A DNA stretch of 61,935 nt, taken from contig NZ_JWAJ01000106.1 of the NCBI RefSeq assembly GCF_001068775.1, forward strand, positions 1 through 61,935, in the 5' to 3' direction. This DNA is from Streptococcus pseudopneumoniae. Its GTDB lineage: Bacteria; Bacillota; Bacilli; Lactobacillales; Streptococcaceae. Below the pieces are notes generated by a model. It had not been told where the DNA came from. It made no database searches and was given only the letters and a program-made list of their open reading frames with translations. The position numbers and the translations under genes are program-made. Positions 25,905-36,012 of the stretch are shown here, piece after piece. Positions within the stretch are counted from its first letter, which is position 1, and each line of letters begins with the position of its first letter.

Positions 25905-27413
25905 TTATAAGAATGGCACAAAGGTACCTAAGATAAGAAGTAGAATACTTGCAACGACAATGACGATGACGAGTTTTCCAACAAACTTCCACCAAGTTCC
26001 AAGGCTGACACGACCAAGAGCAAGAGCACCCATAACAATACCTGAAGTAGGAGTCACAAGGTTAAGGACACCAGATGCAGATTGGTAGGCAGTGACGATA
26101 AGGCTTGCTTTAACATTGACGAACTCTCCAAGAGGAGCCATTATACCCATAGTTGCACTAGCAAGACCAGATGAAGAAGGAATGAGGAAGGACATAGGTA
26201 GGTAGAAGATATAGGTCAATACGATGAAGATTTGAGGAGAAAGACCTTGAAGGCCAACTTCACCCCAGTGTAGGATGGTTGCAGTAATCATACCATCGTT
26301 CATGATAACTTGGATACCACGAGCAACCGCACAAATCAAGGCTACTGAAAGCAAATCTGCAGCACCAGTTAGGAAGGTTGAGACAATCTTGCTTTCTTTG
26401 AGACCATAGACAACACCAATCAAAATCCCCATAACGGCAAAGAGCATAGCGCCTTCTGGGAAGTACCAGCTACCAAATGGTTGAGCAGATGAACCGATAA
26501 CTCCTCCAATTACAGGAAGGCCGATTAACCAATTCTTGAAGTCTTCAAATACAGTAACATGCAAATCAACCCAAGGGATGAAACTTGCAATCATAATGAT
26601 AAAGGTTAATACAAACAAAGCGAGGACATGTTTTTGTTTCTTGCTCAAAGTAGATGGTGCATCATCGTTTTCTGAAACATTAAAGTGTTTGATATCTTCT
26701 TCGCGTTGAGCGTAAACGAGTGATTTAGTAGGATCTTTTTGAATCTTTTCTGCATAACGATAGACAAAGTAAGTGCTGATACCTGTCATTACAAACCAGA
26801 AGATAACACGGAGAATAACCCCATCCATAGAAGAGATTCCTGCAGTATCAGAGGCGATAACTGTAGCAAATGGATTCAATGTAGATGCCAAACAACCAAC
26901 TTGAGAACCTAGTAAGATGATGGCTACGGCAGTGATACTGTCAAAACCAACTGCCATCATTACAGGGACAAGAAGGGGATAGAAGGCCATGGTTTCTTCC
27001 CCCATACCATAGGTAGTTCCTCCAAGTGCGAAGAGGGGCATGAGGATGAGAATCAACATTTTTTCGCGGCCCTTGTATTTTTTAACGATGGAGGCAATCC
27101 CTACATCGAGTGTACCAGTAGCGTTTACGACACCAAGGAAACCTCCGACCATAAGGATAAAGAAGGCAACGTCGATTGCTGCGCTAGTTGGTTCGTGACC
27201 GAGCATGGCACGAATTGGTGCCATAAAGACATCGTAAATCCCTTGAGGATTAGAGTCAACAGTTTGATAGGTACCTGCGATGAGGTTACCTGCTTCATTG
27301 GTATCATACTTACCTGCAGGAATGACCCAGGTCAAAAATGCCATAATGGCAATGATGATGATCAAAACAGTGTATGATGAAGGCATTTGAAACCTTTTTT
27401 TATTTTCACTCAT
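25905..27413 (-). CDS. arcD: Arginine/ornithine antiporter, YfcC family
   Basis: Likely exchanges external arginine for ornithine across the membrane. The 502-residue product has about 12-13 hydrophobic segments and belongs to the YfcC/DUF1504-type C4-dicarboxylate-like carrier family, with conserved GGTTYGMGEETMAFYPLL (about residues 132-149) and LIPSSSGLASATMGIMAPL (about 411-429). It is not the APC-type ArcD of Pseudomonas; pneumococcal ArcD is of the same type by memory. It lies 94 bp after arcC and 17 bp before the dipeptidase gene. Confidence 0.9.
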   Translation of the reverse strand: MSENKKRFQMPSSYTVLIIIIAIMAFLTWVIPAGKYDTNEAGNLIAGTYQTVDSNPQGIYDVFMAPIRAMLGHEPTSAAIDVAFFILMVGGFLGVVNATGTLDVGIASIVKKYKGREKMLILILMPLFALGGTTYGMGEETMAFYPLLVPVMMAVGFDSITAVAIILLGSQVGCLASTLNPFATVIASDTAGISSMDGVILRVIFWFVMTGISTYFVYRYAEKIQKDPTKSLVYAQREEDIKHFNVSENDDAPSTLSKKQKHVLALFVLTFIIMIASFIPWVDLHVTVFEDFKNWLIGLPVIGGVIGSSAQPFGSWYFPEGAMLFAVMGILIGVVYGLKESKIVSTFLTGAADLLSVALICAVARGIQVIMNDGMITATILHWGEVGLQGLSPQIFIVLTYIFYLPMSFLIPSSSGLASATMGIMAPLGEFVNVKASLIVTAYQSASGVLNLVTPTSGIVMGALALGRVSLGTWWKFVGKLVIVIVVASILLLILGTFVPFL

Positions 27414-27507
27414 TTGTTTTTCCTCCTAAACTATGTCACACAGTATAAAAACGAATGATGGTGGCAAGAGTGCTGACTAAACTTTCTTGTAAGGTATCAC
27501 TAAGATA

Positions 27508-28455
27508 TTAATCTTTAACGATGATTGTTCCGCTATCAGATTCAATCAAGGCTCCCAAATTGCTGAGGGAAGTGATGACGGCTTTTCCTGCTGGACGATT
27601 GGTTACAAAATCAATGGCAGCTTGGATTTTTGGTAGCATACTACCAGGAGCAAATTGCCCCTCTTGGATGTATTCTTGGAGTTGGCTAACAGTTACCTGC
27701 TCCAATTTTTCTTGATTTGGTTTGTTATAGTTGACATAAGCATAATCTACGCCAGTCAAAACGATGAAGAGATCGGCTTCAACCAGTTCTGCCAAGCGTT
27801 GAGATGCAAAGTCCTTATCGATAACGGCTTCTACCCCCGATAGGTAACCGTTTTCATTTTCGATTACAGGAATACCTCCACCGCCTGCAGCGATGACAAC
27901 TTGACCTGCGTTTAGCAATGCTCGGATACTATCGATTTCTTTGATGTGGATAGGTTTTGGCGAAGCAACGACCTTACGCCAACCGCGACCTGCATCCTCT
28001 TTGAAGGTTGCTCCAGTTCTTTCGCTTTCTGCTTTGGCATCTTCTTCTGAGTAGAAAGGACCGATTGGTTTGCTTGGGTTAAGAAATGCTGGATCATCTT
28101 TGTCTACGACTACTTGCGTTACAACAGACGCAACAGGTTTTTCCAATTTCAAATCAAGCAAAGCATTATCTAAAGCATTTTGGAGCCAAAAACCGATACT
28201 ACCTTCAGTCATGGCTACGAGTGAGTCTAGAGGGAAGACTGGATTTTTTTCGGAATCTGCTGCTAGATGTTGAAGGAGCAAGTTACCGACTTGCGGTCCA
28301 TTGCCATGGGTGATAATCAATTCATCACCATTTTGGATGAGTTTCACCAGATGGCGTGCTGTTTCTGCCAGAGCTGCTTCTTGGGCTTGAGCAGATGGAT
28401 CGGTAGAGAGAATAGCATTCCCTCCAAGAGCGACAACAATTTTACGATGAGACAT
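27508..28455 (-). CDS. arcC: Carbamate kinase
   Basis: ArcC makes ATP from carbamoyl phosphate and ADP, the energy-yielding end of the arginine deiminase pathway. The 315-residue amino acid kinase fold has [12 protein letters not shown] (about residues 5-16), THGNGPQVG (about 49-57), AAGGGGIPV (about 209-217) and the C-terminal KAVITSL. AAAGGAGC precedes the ATG. It is separated from arcB by a 281-bp gap holding an inverted repeat. Confidence 0.96.
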   Translation of the reverse strand: MSHRKIVVALGGNAILSTDPSAQAQEAALAETARHLVKLIQNGDELIITHGNGPQVGNLLLQHLAADSEKNPVFPLDSLVAMTEGSIGFWLQNALDNALLDLKLEKPVASVVTQVVVDKDDPAFLNPSKPIGPFYSEEDAKAESERTGATFKEDAGRGWRKVVASPKPIHIKEIDSIRALLNAGQVVIAAGGGGIPVIENENGYLSGVEAVIDKDFASQRLAELVEADLFIVLTGVDYAYVNYNKPNQEKLEQVTVSQLQEYIQEGQFAPGSMLPKIQAAIDFVTNRPAGKAVITSLSNLGALIESDSGTIIVKD

Positions 28456-28538
28456 GAGCGCTCCTTTCTTTTGGATGGATAAAAACCAATTTTGGTTAAA
28501 AGCTTGGATTTGGAAGTTGAGAAGAAGGCTTTCTACAA

Positions 28539-28668
28539 ACGAGCAGAGTTGGAATTCTAGACATGTAAATAACTGGGGAGGCAGTTAATTTTTTGTTATG
28601 AGGTTTAGGTTGAATGTTAAGCTAGTAGCTTGAATGTGACTGTTTTCAAATTCCAACTCAGAGCTCGT
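28539..28668. repeat. Long imperfect inverted repeat between arcB and arcC
   Basis: ACGAGCAGAGTTGGAATT (28539-28556) and AATTCCAACTCAGAGCTCGT (28649-28668) are complementary apart from a two-base insertion. The enclosed 92 bp contain smaller hairpins, TAACTG with CAGTTA (about 28570-28590) and AAGCTA with AGCTT (about 28619-28632). No gene is visible. It could be a folded spacer in the arc mRNA or a small non-autonomous element. Confidence 0.65.
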
Positions 28669-28682
28669 AACTATTACAAAAA

Positions 28683-28713
28683 GGGACCGGACTAAAACAC
28701 TAGTCTCAGCCCC
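28683..28713 (-). terminator. Possible terminator or attenuator after arcB
   Basis: On the minus strand an imperfect stem (GGG with CCC outside, GACTA with TAGTC inside) precedes TTTTT, 24-55 bp after the arcB stop. It could reduce read-through into arcC. Confidence 0.5.
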
Positions 28714-28736
28714 TAAGCTGTTTCTTATAGTTGGTA

Positions 28737-29753
28737 TCACACTTTAGGAATATAGAGATTTCCTAGTGTAGCAGCCATAACGGCTTTGATGGTGTGCATA
28801 CGATTTTCTGCTTGATCAAACTGACGAGCATATTTGCTATGGAAGACCTCATTAGTTACTTCCATTTCTTTTACACCAAATTTCTCAGCTACTTGTCTGC
28901 CATAGATTGTATTTGTATCATGAAAGGCTGGTAAGCAGTGGAGGAAGATTAAGTCTTCATTGCCTGCTTTCTTAATAAGCTCCATATTTACTTGATAAGG
29001 TTTTAGCAAAGCAACGCGTTCTGCAAACTTATCTTCTTCGCCCATAGATACCCAAACATCAGTGTAAAGGACATCAGCCCCTTTTACAGCTTGATCAGCA
29101 TCTTCTGTGATGAGAATGTGAGCCCCACTTTCTTTGGCATATCCCTCAGCCAGTGCAACAACTGCTTGATCTGGGAAGAGTTCTTTTGGTGAAAAGACAT
29201 GAACGTTCACACCAAGGATTGCTCCTGTTACTAGAAGGCTATTGGCAACATTGTTACGACCGTCACCACAGTAAACCAATGTCAAACCTTCAAGATGTCC
29301 GAAATTTTCTAGTACTGTCAAATAGTCTGCAAGCATTTGAGTTGGGTGCCATTTATCCGTCAAGCCATTCCAAACAGGAACACCAGAGAATTCAGCTAAT
29401 TCTTCAACCATATCTTGACTAAAACCACGGAATTCAATACCATCAAACATACGTCCCAAAACTTTTGCGGTATCTTCCGTAGTTTCTTTTTTACCTAGTT
29501 GAATATCGTTGGCCCCCAGGTATTCTGGATGTGCACCAAGATCGATTGCAGCAGTTGTGAATGCTGCGCGTGTACGGGTAGAAGTTTTTTCGAATAAAAG
29601 AGCAATATTTTTACCAGCTAGATAGCGGTGTTCGATGTTTCGTTTTTTAAGATCCTTCAAGTGAGCTGAAAGTCCAATCAAATATTCGAGCTCTGCACGG
29701 GTAAAATCTTTTTCAGCTAGAAAACTTCTTCCTTGAAATACTGAATGTATCAT
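28737..29753 (-). CDS. arcB: Ornithine carbamoyltransferase, catabolic
   Basis: ArcB splits citrulline with phosphate into ornithine and carbamoyl phosphate. The 338-residue product has the carbamoyl phosphate motif [12 protein letters not shown]-type segment [12 protein letters not shown] (about residues 53-64), HPTQ (about 136-139), and the ornithine loop DVWVSMGEE and HCLPAFHD (about 272-279). Role as the catabolic enzyme follows from the arcABC context. GGATATA precedes the start. Confidence 0.96.
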   Translation of the reverse strand: MIHSVFQGRSFLAEKDFTRAELEYLIGLSAHLKDLKKRNIEHRYLAGKNIALLFEKTSTRTRAAFTTAAIDLGAHPEYLGANDIQLGKKETTEDTAKVLGRMFDGIEFRGFSQDMVEELAEFSGVPVWNGLTDKWHPTQMLADYLTVLENFGHLEGLTLVYCGDGRNNVANSLLVTGAILGVNVHVFSPKELFPDQAVVALAEGYAKESGAHILITEDADQAVKGADVLYTDVWVSMGEEDKFAERVALLKPYQVNMELIKKAGNEDLIFLHCLPAFHDTNTIYGRQVAEKFGVKEMEVTNEVFHSKYARQFDQAENRMHTIKAVMAATLGNLYIPKV

Positions 29754-29817
29754 TCTATATATCCTTTTCTAACAAGCATGATTCTGCTAGCAGATGCTAG
29801 GCAGAAATAGGAAGAAT

Positions 29818-31047
29818 TTAAATGTCTTCGCGTTCAAACGGCATTGACATACAACGAGGTCCACCACGACCGCGTACCAACTCCCTGCCGCGAATCTTAA
29901 TGAGACGAAGTCCATATTCTTCAAGTTTCTTATTGGTCACAGTGTTGCGTTCATAAACGACTACGACACCTGGTGCGATAGCGAGTGTGTTAGAGCCATC
30001 ATTCCATTGTTCACGAGCAGCTGCAACAATATTACCATCACCACAAGGAATGAGTGTAACTTTTTCTAAACCAAGGTTTTGAGCAAGGAGTTCTGCCAAA
30101 TCTCCTTTTTCTTCAACAATCTTGAGTTCTTCATTTTCGTAAGTGACGGAATAGACACGAAGATTGCCTTGGATTTCTGGGTGGATTGTAAATTTGTCAT
30201 AGTCTACCATGGTGAAGACAGTATCCAAGTGCATGAACTTACGGCTGTTTGAAAATTCAAAAGCCAAAACTTTCTTGAAGCCAACATTCTTTTTGAAGAT
30301 ATTAACCAAAAGTTTTTCGATAGAAGCGGCATCGGTCCGTTGAGAGATCCCAACTGCTAGGACATCTTTTGAAAGAACAAGTTCATCTCCACCTTCAATC
30401 CGAGTAGTTTCTTCACGGTTATAGATGAGCTCTACTTTGCCACCATAAATTGGGTGATGCTTGAAGATGTACTTACCATAAAGTGTTTCGCGATTGCGTG
30501 TATCGGCGTACATGTGATTAAGTGATACTGCATTCCCGATAGTCGCAAATGGGTCGCGGGTGAAGTAAAGGTTTGGCATTGGATCGATGGCAAACGGATA
30601 GTCAGATTCAACCAAGTCAGTTAATCCTTTGCCTTCTTCAGGGATGTCAGGCAATTCAACTTTTTGAACACCTGCCATTGTTTTCTTGATCAGTTCAAGA
30701 TTGTCGTCAATATCATGAAGCAGTTTTCGGATGGCATTTTTAGTTTGTCGACCACGAATATTTGCTTCGTTGAGATATTCTTCGATGAACTGGTCGCGTA
30801 TTTCTGGAGAAGTTAATGATTCAGCAGCCAACTGTTCAAGATAGAGCACTTCGATTCCTTCGTCACGGAGTGCTTGAGCAAAGGCGTCGTGTTCACTTTG
30901 GGCATCTGCTAAAAATGGGATGTCATCAAAGAGCAACCTCTCAAGGTGATCTGGCATCAAGTTTTCTAATTCTTGACCCGGACGGTGCAACATAACTTTT
31001 TTCAGTTTCCCAATTTCTGAGAAAACATGAATTGGATGTGAAGACAT
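29818..31047 (-). CDS. arcA: Arginine deiminase
   Basis: ArcA hydrolyses arginine to citrulline and ammonia, which raises pH and helps acid survival. The 409-residue product has the family motifs [10 protein letters not shown] (about residues 161-170), [11 protein letters not shown] (about 221-231), MHLDTVFTM (His about 276) and the catalytic Cys in [14 protein letters not shown] close to the C-terminus. The start follows AAAGGAGGATC, a very strong site. It is the first gene of arcABCD-dipeptidase. Confidence 0.97.
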   Translation of the reverse strand: MSSHPIHVFSEIGKLKKVMLHRPGQELENLMPDHLERLLFDDIPFLADAQSEHDAFAQALRDEGIEVLYLEQLAAESLTSPEIRDQFIEEYLNEANIRGRQTKNAIRKLLHDIDDNLELIKKTMAGVQKVELPDIPEEGKGLTDLVESDYPFAIDPMPNLYFTRDPFATIGNAVSLNHMYADTRNRETLYGKYIFKHHPIYGGKVELIYNREETTRIEGGDELVLSKDVLAVGISQRTDAASIEKLLVNIFKKNVGFKKVLAFEFSNSRKFMHLDTVFTMVDYDKFTIHPEIQGNLRVYSVTYENEELKIVEEKGDLAELLAQNLGLEKVTLIPCGDGNIVAAAREQWNDGSNTLAIAPGVVVVYERNTVTNKKLEEYGLRLIKIRGRELVRGRGGPRCMSMPFEREDI

Positions 31048-31086
31048 GTGGATCCTCCTTTTTTTCTCGTGTGTACCAAATGATAT

Positions 31087-31134
31087 TGGTATCGCTTACA
31101 AGCTAATAGTATCACAAATTAATATGCATTACAA
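31087..31134 (-). promoter_or_regulatory. arcA promoter with a cre site
   Basis: On the minus strand, -35 TTGTAA (31134-31129), 17-bp spacer, -10 TACTAT (31111-31106). A 13-of-14 match to the cre consensus (TGTAAGCGATACCA on the minus strand, 31100-31087) begins at the transcription start region. CcpA should repress here. The 200 bp upstream are extremely AT-rich; TGTGAATATTC near 31205-31215 (minus) could be a half site for an ArgR or Fnr-type activator, which is only a guess. Confidence 0.8.
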
Positions 31135-31345
31135 GGGATATGATAAGGCCTAAAAGGCTTTAAAATGGCTATTTTAAAGTATTTCTTACATTTTTTTTAT
31201 AAGAATATTCACAAATATACATGTTAAGTTAACTTATTTTTATATTCTATAAAATTTATGCATAAAAATATTTTTAAAATTTTTTTAAAAAAATTTGAGA
31301 TTGTAGAAAAAGGTGGATTTTCTGAGGTGAAAAGTTTGTTGAAAC

Positions 31346-31388
31346 AAAAAATCCCTTAGACTAGGACGATTGATCTAGCCTAAGGGAA
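31346..31388 (-). terminator. Terminator of the second CPBP gene
   Basis: On the minus strand CCCTTAGGCTAG pairs with CTAGTCTAAGGG (one bulged base), followed by ATTTTTTG, just after the stop at 31403. Confidence 0.85.
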
Positions 31389-31402
31389 TGAATAGTTGGG
31401 TA

Positions 31403-32095
31403 TTACATACCGAAATTTTTCATAAAAATTATGAAGAGTGCCATTAAGATGAAGCTGATACTATTAAGTAGCATATGGACTGAGATAGACATTTCCAAAC
31501 GTCTGGTACGATAAGCAGTCCAAGTGAGGACGGCTGACATCCAGCCATAAATCAAGAAGGAAGGGAGATTAGAAGGTCTGTGCGCAAGGAGGAAGATCAA
31601 CCAACCAATAATATAGCCAAACTTTTCGTAGCCTTGGAAGAGTTTGGTAGGAATAATCCCGCGACAGATGATTTCTTCACAAATAGGTGCGATTAAAACG
31701 ATGAGGAAGAAACTGCTAATCAGAGAGCTTTCAGAAATAAGGTTGTTAATTACTTGCTGATTAGAAGTTGTTGTTTGTTTTATGAGTTGTAACCAGATGC
31801 CACCTACAAGATTTCCAACAAAGATTGTCAAATAACTCAAAACAATACGAGGAAGATCATTAATCGTTAAGAGTTTAGGCTTAAATACTAGTAACTTGCT
31901 CTTATGGGCTCCGTATAAAAAGATAGCAAGTACAAGAATCGAAATAAGAGCTACGATAAGTGATGACCATATAGGCTCAATCTGACTTATTGCTAGCAGA
32001 GCTAGAGTTTGCATCGGGATTTGAGAGAGCACGATGGCTACTAACAAAATCCCAAACCACGCGAGTCGTTTACGAAAATCTTTAAAAAAGTTCAT
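31403..32095 (-). CDS. CPBP family intramembrane metalloprotease
   Basis: A 230-residue membrane protein with about six to seven hydrophobic segments. CPBP motifs are APICEEIICRGII (about residues 135-147), LLAHRPSNLPSF (about 168-179; the second-motif His is in LAHRP) and HMLLNSISF (about 207-215). It is a different, more standard family member than the gene at 15315. It has a TATAAT at 32128-32123 and AGGAG before the ATG. The next gene upstream on the same strand encodes an orphan membrane protein. Its substrate is unknown. Confidence 0.87.
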   Translation of the reverse strand: MNFFKDFRKRLAWFGILLVAIVLSQIPMQTLALLAISQIEPIWSSLIVALISILVLAIFLYGAHKSKLLVFKPKLLTINDLPRIVLSYLTIFVGNLVGGIWLQLIKQTTTSNQQVINNLISESSLISSFFLIVLIAPICEEIICRGIIPTKLFQGYEKFGYIIGWLIFLLAHRPSNLPSFLIYGWMSAVLTWTAYRTRRLEMSISVHMLLNSISFILMALFIIFMKNFGM

Positions 32096-32155
32096 TGATA
32101 TGTCTCCTAAAATTTTTATCTAATTATAGCACAATTGCTGAGAAGATTCTATTTG

Positions 32156-32788
32156 TTACCATAAGATGAAAGTACAGACGACAAATAGAATATCCCGAAT
32201 CAAATGACCGTAGAATGATACCTCCTGTCTCAAATTTTTTGGGAATAAAAAACTGAGAAATAGAGCACCAAGGCCAATATAAAAAGCAATCGATAAAATG
32301 GTGATTGGATTACGTAGGAAGATTAAAATAGAAATGATGATGACGGAAAATCTCACTTCCTTGCTACTGGAATCTTTTTGTAACCTTCTCCATTTTTTCA
32401 AGGGGAGAAAGGTAACGAGATCAACTCCAAAGAGAAAAAAGAAGGAGGGAAGGATGAGTTCTACAGCTTCTTTTTGAAGTAAGTTAACAGTGACGATACT
32501 CTCTGACAGAACAAGTCCAACACCACAGAGATTGACAATAACCATCATACTATACAATAAAAAGATAAAGCGACTCCTATCAATCAGTCTATCTCTTTTT
32601 AGGTTGTGACTAGATAAATAATGCATAAAGGCACAAGACCCAGATAATCCTAATAAAGCCAGTAGAAAATAAAAACAGGATTGTTTGAGGGCCAGAGAGG
32701 TTCCAGACCAAAAGATACAACTACAAAATGCCAGTTGGATTAAGGCAAAGAACAAGAGTAGTCGAATTGATTTCATGACTTTTTCCAT
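32156..32788 (-). CDS. Membrane protein of unknown function
   Basis: I do not recognise the family. The 210-residue product has about six hydrophobic segments (roughly residues 7-27, 37-57, 73-97, 108-128, 149-180 and 193-209) separated by short basic loops (KKWRRLQKD). No catalytic motif is visible. The start MEKVMKSIRL is preceded by GGGGA; the internal Met at residue 5 is an alternative. It lies 60 bp before the CPBP gene, which has its own -10, so the two may form a unit or only be neighbours. Confidence 0.7.
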   Translation of the reverse strand: MEKVMKSIRLLLFFALIQLAFCSCIFWSGTSLALKQSCFYFLLALLGLSGSCAFMHYLSSHNLKRDRLIDRSRFIFLLYSMMVIVNLCGVGLVLSESIVTVNLLQKEAVELILPSFFFLFGVDLVTFLPLKKWRRLQKDSSSKEVRFSVIIISILIFLRNPITILSIAFYIGLGALFLSFLFPKNLRQEVSFYGHLIRDILFVVCTFILW

Positions 32789-32892
32789 AAAGTATCCCCT
32801 ATATTTTTTTCTTATTATAGCTAAAAGATAGGAGAGAAAAATCCTTAAATTCCCAATTGTCGATTTTTAGAGCTGTCTTGTCTTTTGAAACT

Positions 32893-32927
32893 AAAAAATC
32901 CCCCTTCAAGGGTTCCTTGAAGAGAGA
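32893..32927 (-). terminator. Terminator of trkAH
   Basis: On the minus strand CTTCAAGG pairs with CCTTGAAG, followed by GGGGATTTTTTAG, about 30 bp after the trkH stop. Confidence 0.75.
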
Positions 32928-32951
32928 AGATAGGGTGTAAAGTTGATTGTT

Positions 32952-34391
32952 CTAACGTTTAGACCAGGTTCGCTTCATAAAGAGCAGTATGATTGGATAG
33001 ATTTCCAGACGTCCTGCAATCATTGCAAAAGATAGTAGAAGTTTTGAAAATGGACTAAAAATTGAGAAACTTGCAGTTGTTCCTAAAATAGGACCGATAT
33101 TGTTAAAACAACTGAAAACAGCACTCGTGACAACCATTAAATTATTGGTATCTAAACTGACGATGAAAATCAAACTGAGTAGAATCATGATATAAACCAC
33201 AAAATACTTCAGGATCTTGTGCTGGGTATCCTTATCAATAACCGTTTGATTAACCTGAAGGGTTAACACACGGTGAGGTGATATGGTAGACAAGACTTGA
33301 TTTTTAGCAATTTTAGACAGGATGACTCCACGGATGATCTTGAGACCACCAGCGGTAGAACCAGCAGAACCACCGATTGCCATCAGCATTAGCAAGATGT
33401 ATTGAGAAAACAAAGGCCAGTTCGTGATATCTCCATATCCAAAACCAGTAGTGGTAATGATGTTAGATACTTGGAAGAAGGCCATCTCAAAGCTTTGAGA
33501 AACTCCGCTATAGAGATGAAGCGTGTTGAGTGTGATTAGACCAGTAGATATAGCCACAATCAAGAGATATGCTCGGAGTTCTTCATCAAAAAAGAATTCC
33601 TTGATACGACGGAGCATGAGGTAGTAGTAGAGATTGAAATTGACACCAAACATCAAAACCCCGACACTTGTCAGATAGGTGATGAGAGAACTGTGATAGT
33701 GGGCAATTCCGTCATTATAAACAGTAAAGCCACCAGTACCAGCAGTACCCATAGCGATAACAAAACTATCGTAGAGTGGCATCCCAGCAAGGTAATAAAT
33801 AACTACAAAGAGGGCAAACATAGCCAGGTAGAGGATATAAAGGATTTGAGCTGTATTTTTTAGCTTAGATACAACCTTGCCAAATACTGGTCCTGGAACC
33901 TCAGCCTTCATAACTTCTAGGTGACTATTTTTAGCATTGTCCATAATAGCTAGGGCAAAAACCAGTACCCCCATCCCTCCGATGAGGTGGGTAAAACTCC
34001 TCCAAAATAGAAGAGAACGACTTAAGACAGAAACATAATTTAAAATGGTTGCTCCCGTTGTTGTGAAGCCAGAACTAATCTCAAAGAAGGCATCTATCAT
34101 ATCGGGAATTTGCCCTGAAAAGACAAAGGGAAGGGCACCAAAGAATGACCAGAGGATCCAACAGAGAGCTACAATTAAGACCCCTTCTTTTGCATAGATT
34201 CGCTGTTTTTTAGGCTTGCTGATGATGCCAAGAAGACCTAGAACAACAAGGATTCCGATGGTAGAGAAAAGAGCTGTAAAAACTTGACTTGATTCTCGAT
34301 AATAAAGAGCAATGCTAACTGGAACTAAGAGTAGACCAGCCTCGATCAAGAGTAGCTTTGCAAGAAGAAATCGTACCATACTTCTATTCAT
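32952..34391 (-). CDS. trkH: Potassium uptake protein TrkH
   Basis: TrkH is the membrane pore of a Trk/Ktr-type potassium transporter. The 479-residue product has about 10-12 membrane segments arranged as four M1-P-M2 repeats, with selectivity-filter loops visible as SSGFTTTGATIL (about residues 105-116), GTAGTGGFTVYNDG (about 215-228), TTTGFGYGD (about 313-321) and FNNIGPILG (about 430-438). It lies 3 bp after trkA, which gates it. Streptococci often have a second pair of this type elsewhere. Confidence 0.93.
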   Translation of the reverse strand: MNRSMVRFLLAKLLLIEAGLLLVPVSIALYYRESSQVFTALFSTIGILVVLGLLGIISKPKKQRIYAKEGVLIVALCWILWSFFGALPFVFSGQIPDMIDAFFEISSGFTTTGATILNYVSVLSRSLLFWRSFTHLIGGMGVLVFALAIMDNAKNSHLEVMKAEVPGPVFGKVVSKLKNTAQILYILYLAMFALFVVIYYLAGMPLYDSFVIAMGTAGTGGFTVYNDGIAHYHSSLITYLTSVGVLMFGVNFNLYYYLMLRRIKEFFFDEELRAYLLIVAISTGLITLNTLHLYSGVSQSFEMAFFQVSNIITTTGFGYGDITNWPLFSQYILLMLMAIGGSAGSTAGGLKIIRGVILSKIAKNQVLSTISPHRVLTLQVNQTVIDKDTQHKILKYFVVYIMILLSLIFIVSLDTNNLMVVTSAVFSCFNNIGPILGTTASFSIFSPFSKLLLSFAMIAGRLEIYPIILLFMKRTWSKR

Positions 34392-34394
34392 AGC

Positions 34395-35744
34395 TTACCT
34401 CTCTAACAGATCATAGATTTTGGTGATATTTGATAGTAGTGTGATGACAACTAACTTATCACCGACTTGAAGGCTATCTTCACCAGTTGGGAAGATGGTT
34501 TTCCCATTACGAATAATAGCAGCGATCAACAAATCTTTTTTGAATTTAAGTTGAGACAATGGTTTGCCAGTCATTTTATTGGCTTCCTTGATGAGAAATT
34601 GAAGAGTCTCAATATGTCCATTTGCAAGGTGGTGCATCGCTTGAAGATCTGAATATTGGGCATTGGCACGACCGTGGATAAAGTGCATGATAGCATCTAC
34701 AGCGATGGTTTTTGGTGTGATAATACTAGAAAACTCAGGTGCATGGATAATCTCTAAAAGGCTAGTTCGATTGACCTTGGTGATGTTTTTCTGAACACCA
34801 ACACTATCTAAGAACATAGATGTAATAATGTTTTCTTCGTCAACGCCAGTGAGAGTTGCGACAGCATCGTAGTGTTGGGCGCTTTCTTCTAGGAGGATAT
34901 CTTTTGCGGTTCCATCACCTTGCACAATATAGAGTTTTGGATATTTTTGACTGAAAAATGCTGCGCGATCTGGATTGAGTTCAATGACCTTGGTATCAAT
35001 ACGGCTATCTTTCAAAATACCAACAAGGTAGTAAGCGATTTTTCCAGCTCCAATAATGAGTAAACTTTTAACGACACGAGATTTGACATAGTTATGAAAA
35101 AGCATCATGTCTACACGGTTACCTGTAACAAAAATCCGATCCTTATCTTGGAGGACCATATCCCCACTTGGAATCATGAGCTTATGATCGCGTTCAATGG
35201 CACAAACGATAACATTACCAAACTTTTTACGGAAATCAACAATAGACATCTGACAAATATTACTATCAATTCGAACCTTGAATTCCATCAAACTAACCAA
35301 ACCACCTGCAAAACGCTCAACAGAAAGAGCATTTGGGAAGTCGATGATATTAGCGATAGCACGAGCTGCAAGGAGTTCTGGATTGACAATAAGAGAAAAT
35401 CCGAGAATATTTTTTTCTTTAAAGTAAGGGTTGGAATACTCAGGATTGCGAACACGGACGATGGTTTCTTTAGCCCCCATCTTTTTAGCTAAGACAGCAG
35501 AGACCATATTGACCTCGTCATATTGAGTCATAGCGATGAAAATATCGCAGTCTTGAACATTGGCAGCTTCTAGCATGGCAAAGTCAGCACCGTTTCCTGC
35601 AATTCCAATAATATCAAAACGGCTTGTCATATAATTAAGAACCGTTTCGTTCTGTTCAATTAGGACAACATCATGATTGTCAGCGACAAGTGAACGACAA
35701 AGGGCAGAACCAACTTTCCCCCCTCCGACAAGAATAATCTTCAT
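34395..35744 (-). CDS. trkA: Trk system regulatory protein TrkA
   Basis: TrkA is the cytoplasmic gating subunit that binds nucleotides and opens TrkH. The 449-residue product is a tandem RCK protein: NAD-binding folds starting IILVGGGKVGSALC (residues 3-16) and LLIIGAGKIAYYLVG (about 229-243), each followed by an RCK_C domain (about 130-215 and 360-449). Some RCK_C domains bind c-di-AMP; whether this one does cannot be read here. It is translated just before trkH. A -10-like TATGAT lies about 35 bp upstream on the minus strand; the -35 is unclear. Confidence 0.93.
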   Translation of the reverse strand: MKIILVGGGKVGSALCRSLVADNHDVVLIEQNETVLNYMTSRFDIIGIAGNGADFAMLEAANVQDCDIFIAMTQYDEVNMVSAVLAKKMGAKETIVRVRNPEYSNPYFKEKNILGFSLIVNPELLAARAIANIIDFPNALSVERFAGGLVSLMEFKVRIDSNICQMSIVDFRKKFGNVIVCAIERDHKLMIPSGDMVLQDKDRIFVTGNRVDMMLFHNYVKSRVVKSLLIIGAGKIAYYLVGILKDSRIDTKVIELNPDRAAFFSQKYPKLYIVQGDGTAKDILLEESAQHYDAVATLTGVDEENIITSMFLDSVGVQKNITKVNRTSLLEIIHAPEFSSIITPKTIAVDAIMHFIHGRANAQYSDLQAMHHLANGHIETLQFLIKEANKMTGKPLSQLKFKKDLLIAAIIRNGKTIFPTGEDSLQVGDKLVVITLLSNITKIYDLLER

Positions 35745-35978
35745 ATTAAATAACCTACTTTTTCAATATGTATCTATCATACTCTTTTTTAGAATAAAAT
35801 GCACTCGGCAACCGACTCTTTTCATTATTAGGGTAGAAAATTGTCCCACTGATAATCTTACTTGTTCAAAATTTAAGATATAAATCAGCTATTTTCGTGT
35901 AATTCTAATGAATACATAAGCATTTTTAGCTAATGTAAATATGTTTGTAAAAAAATTGAAAAAATCAAGTCATTTCTA

Positions 35979-36006
35979 TTGACAATCAAGCTGAAAGTGA
36001 TATACT
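35979..36006 (+). promoter_or_regulatory. Promoter of the trmL leader RNA
   Basis: TTGACA (35979-35984), 16-bp spacer, TATACT (36001-36006). The 5' side (35760-35978) is AT-rich and gene-free, and separates this promoter from divergent trkA. Confidence 0.75.
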
Positions 36007-36012
36007 AAAACA

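Noticed and set aside
35745-35978. A c-di-AMP riboswitch in the trkA leader
   Set aside because: The conserved ydaO-type motifs are not visible; the region is AT-rich with only a short CGG/CCG hairpin near 35806-35819.
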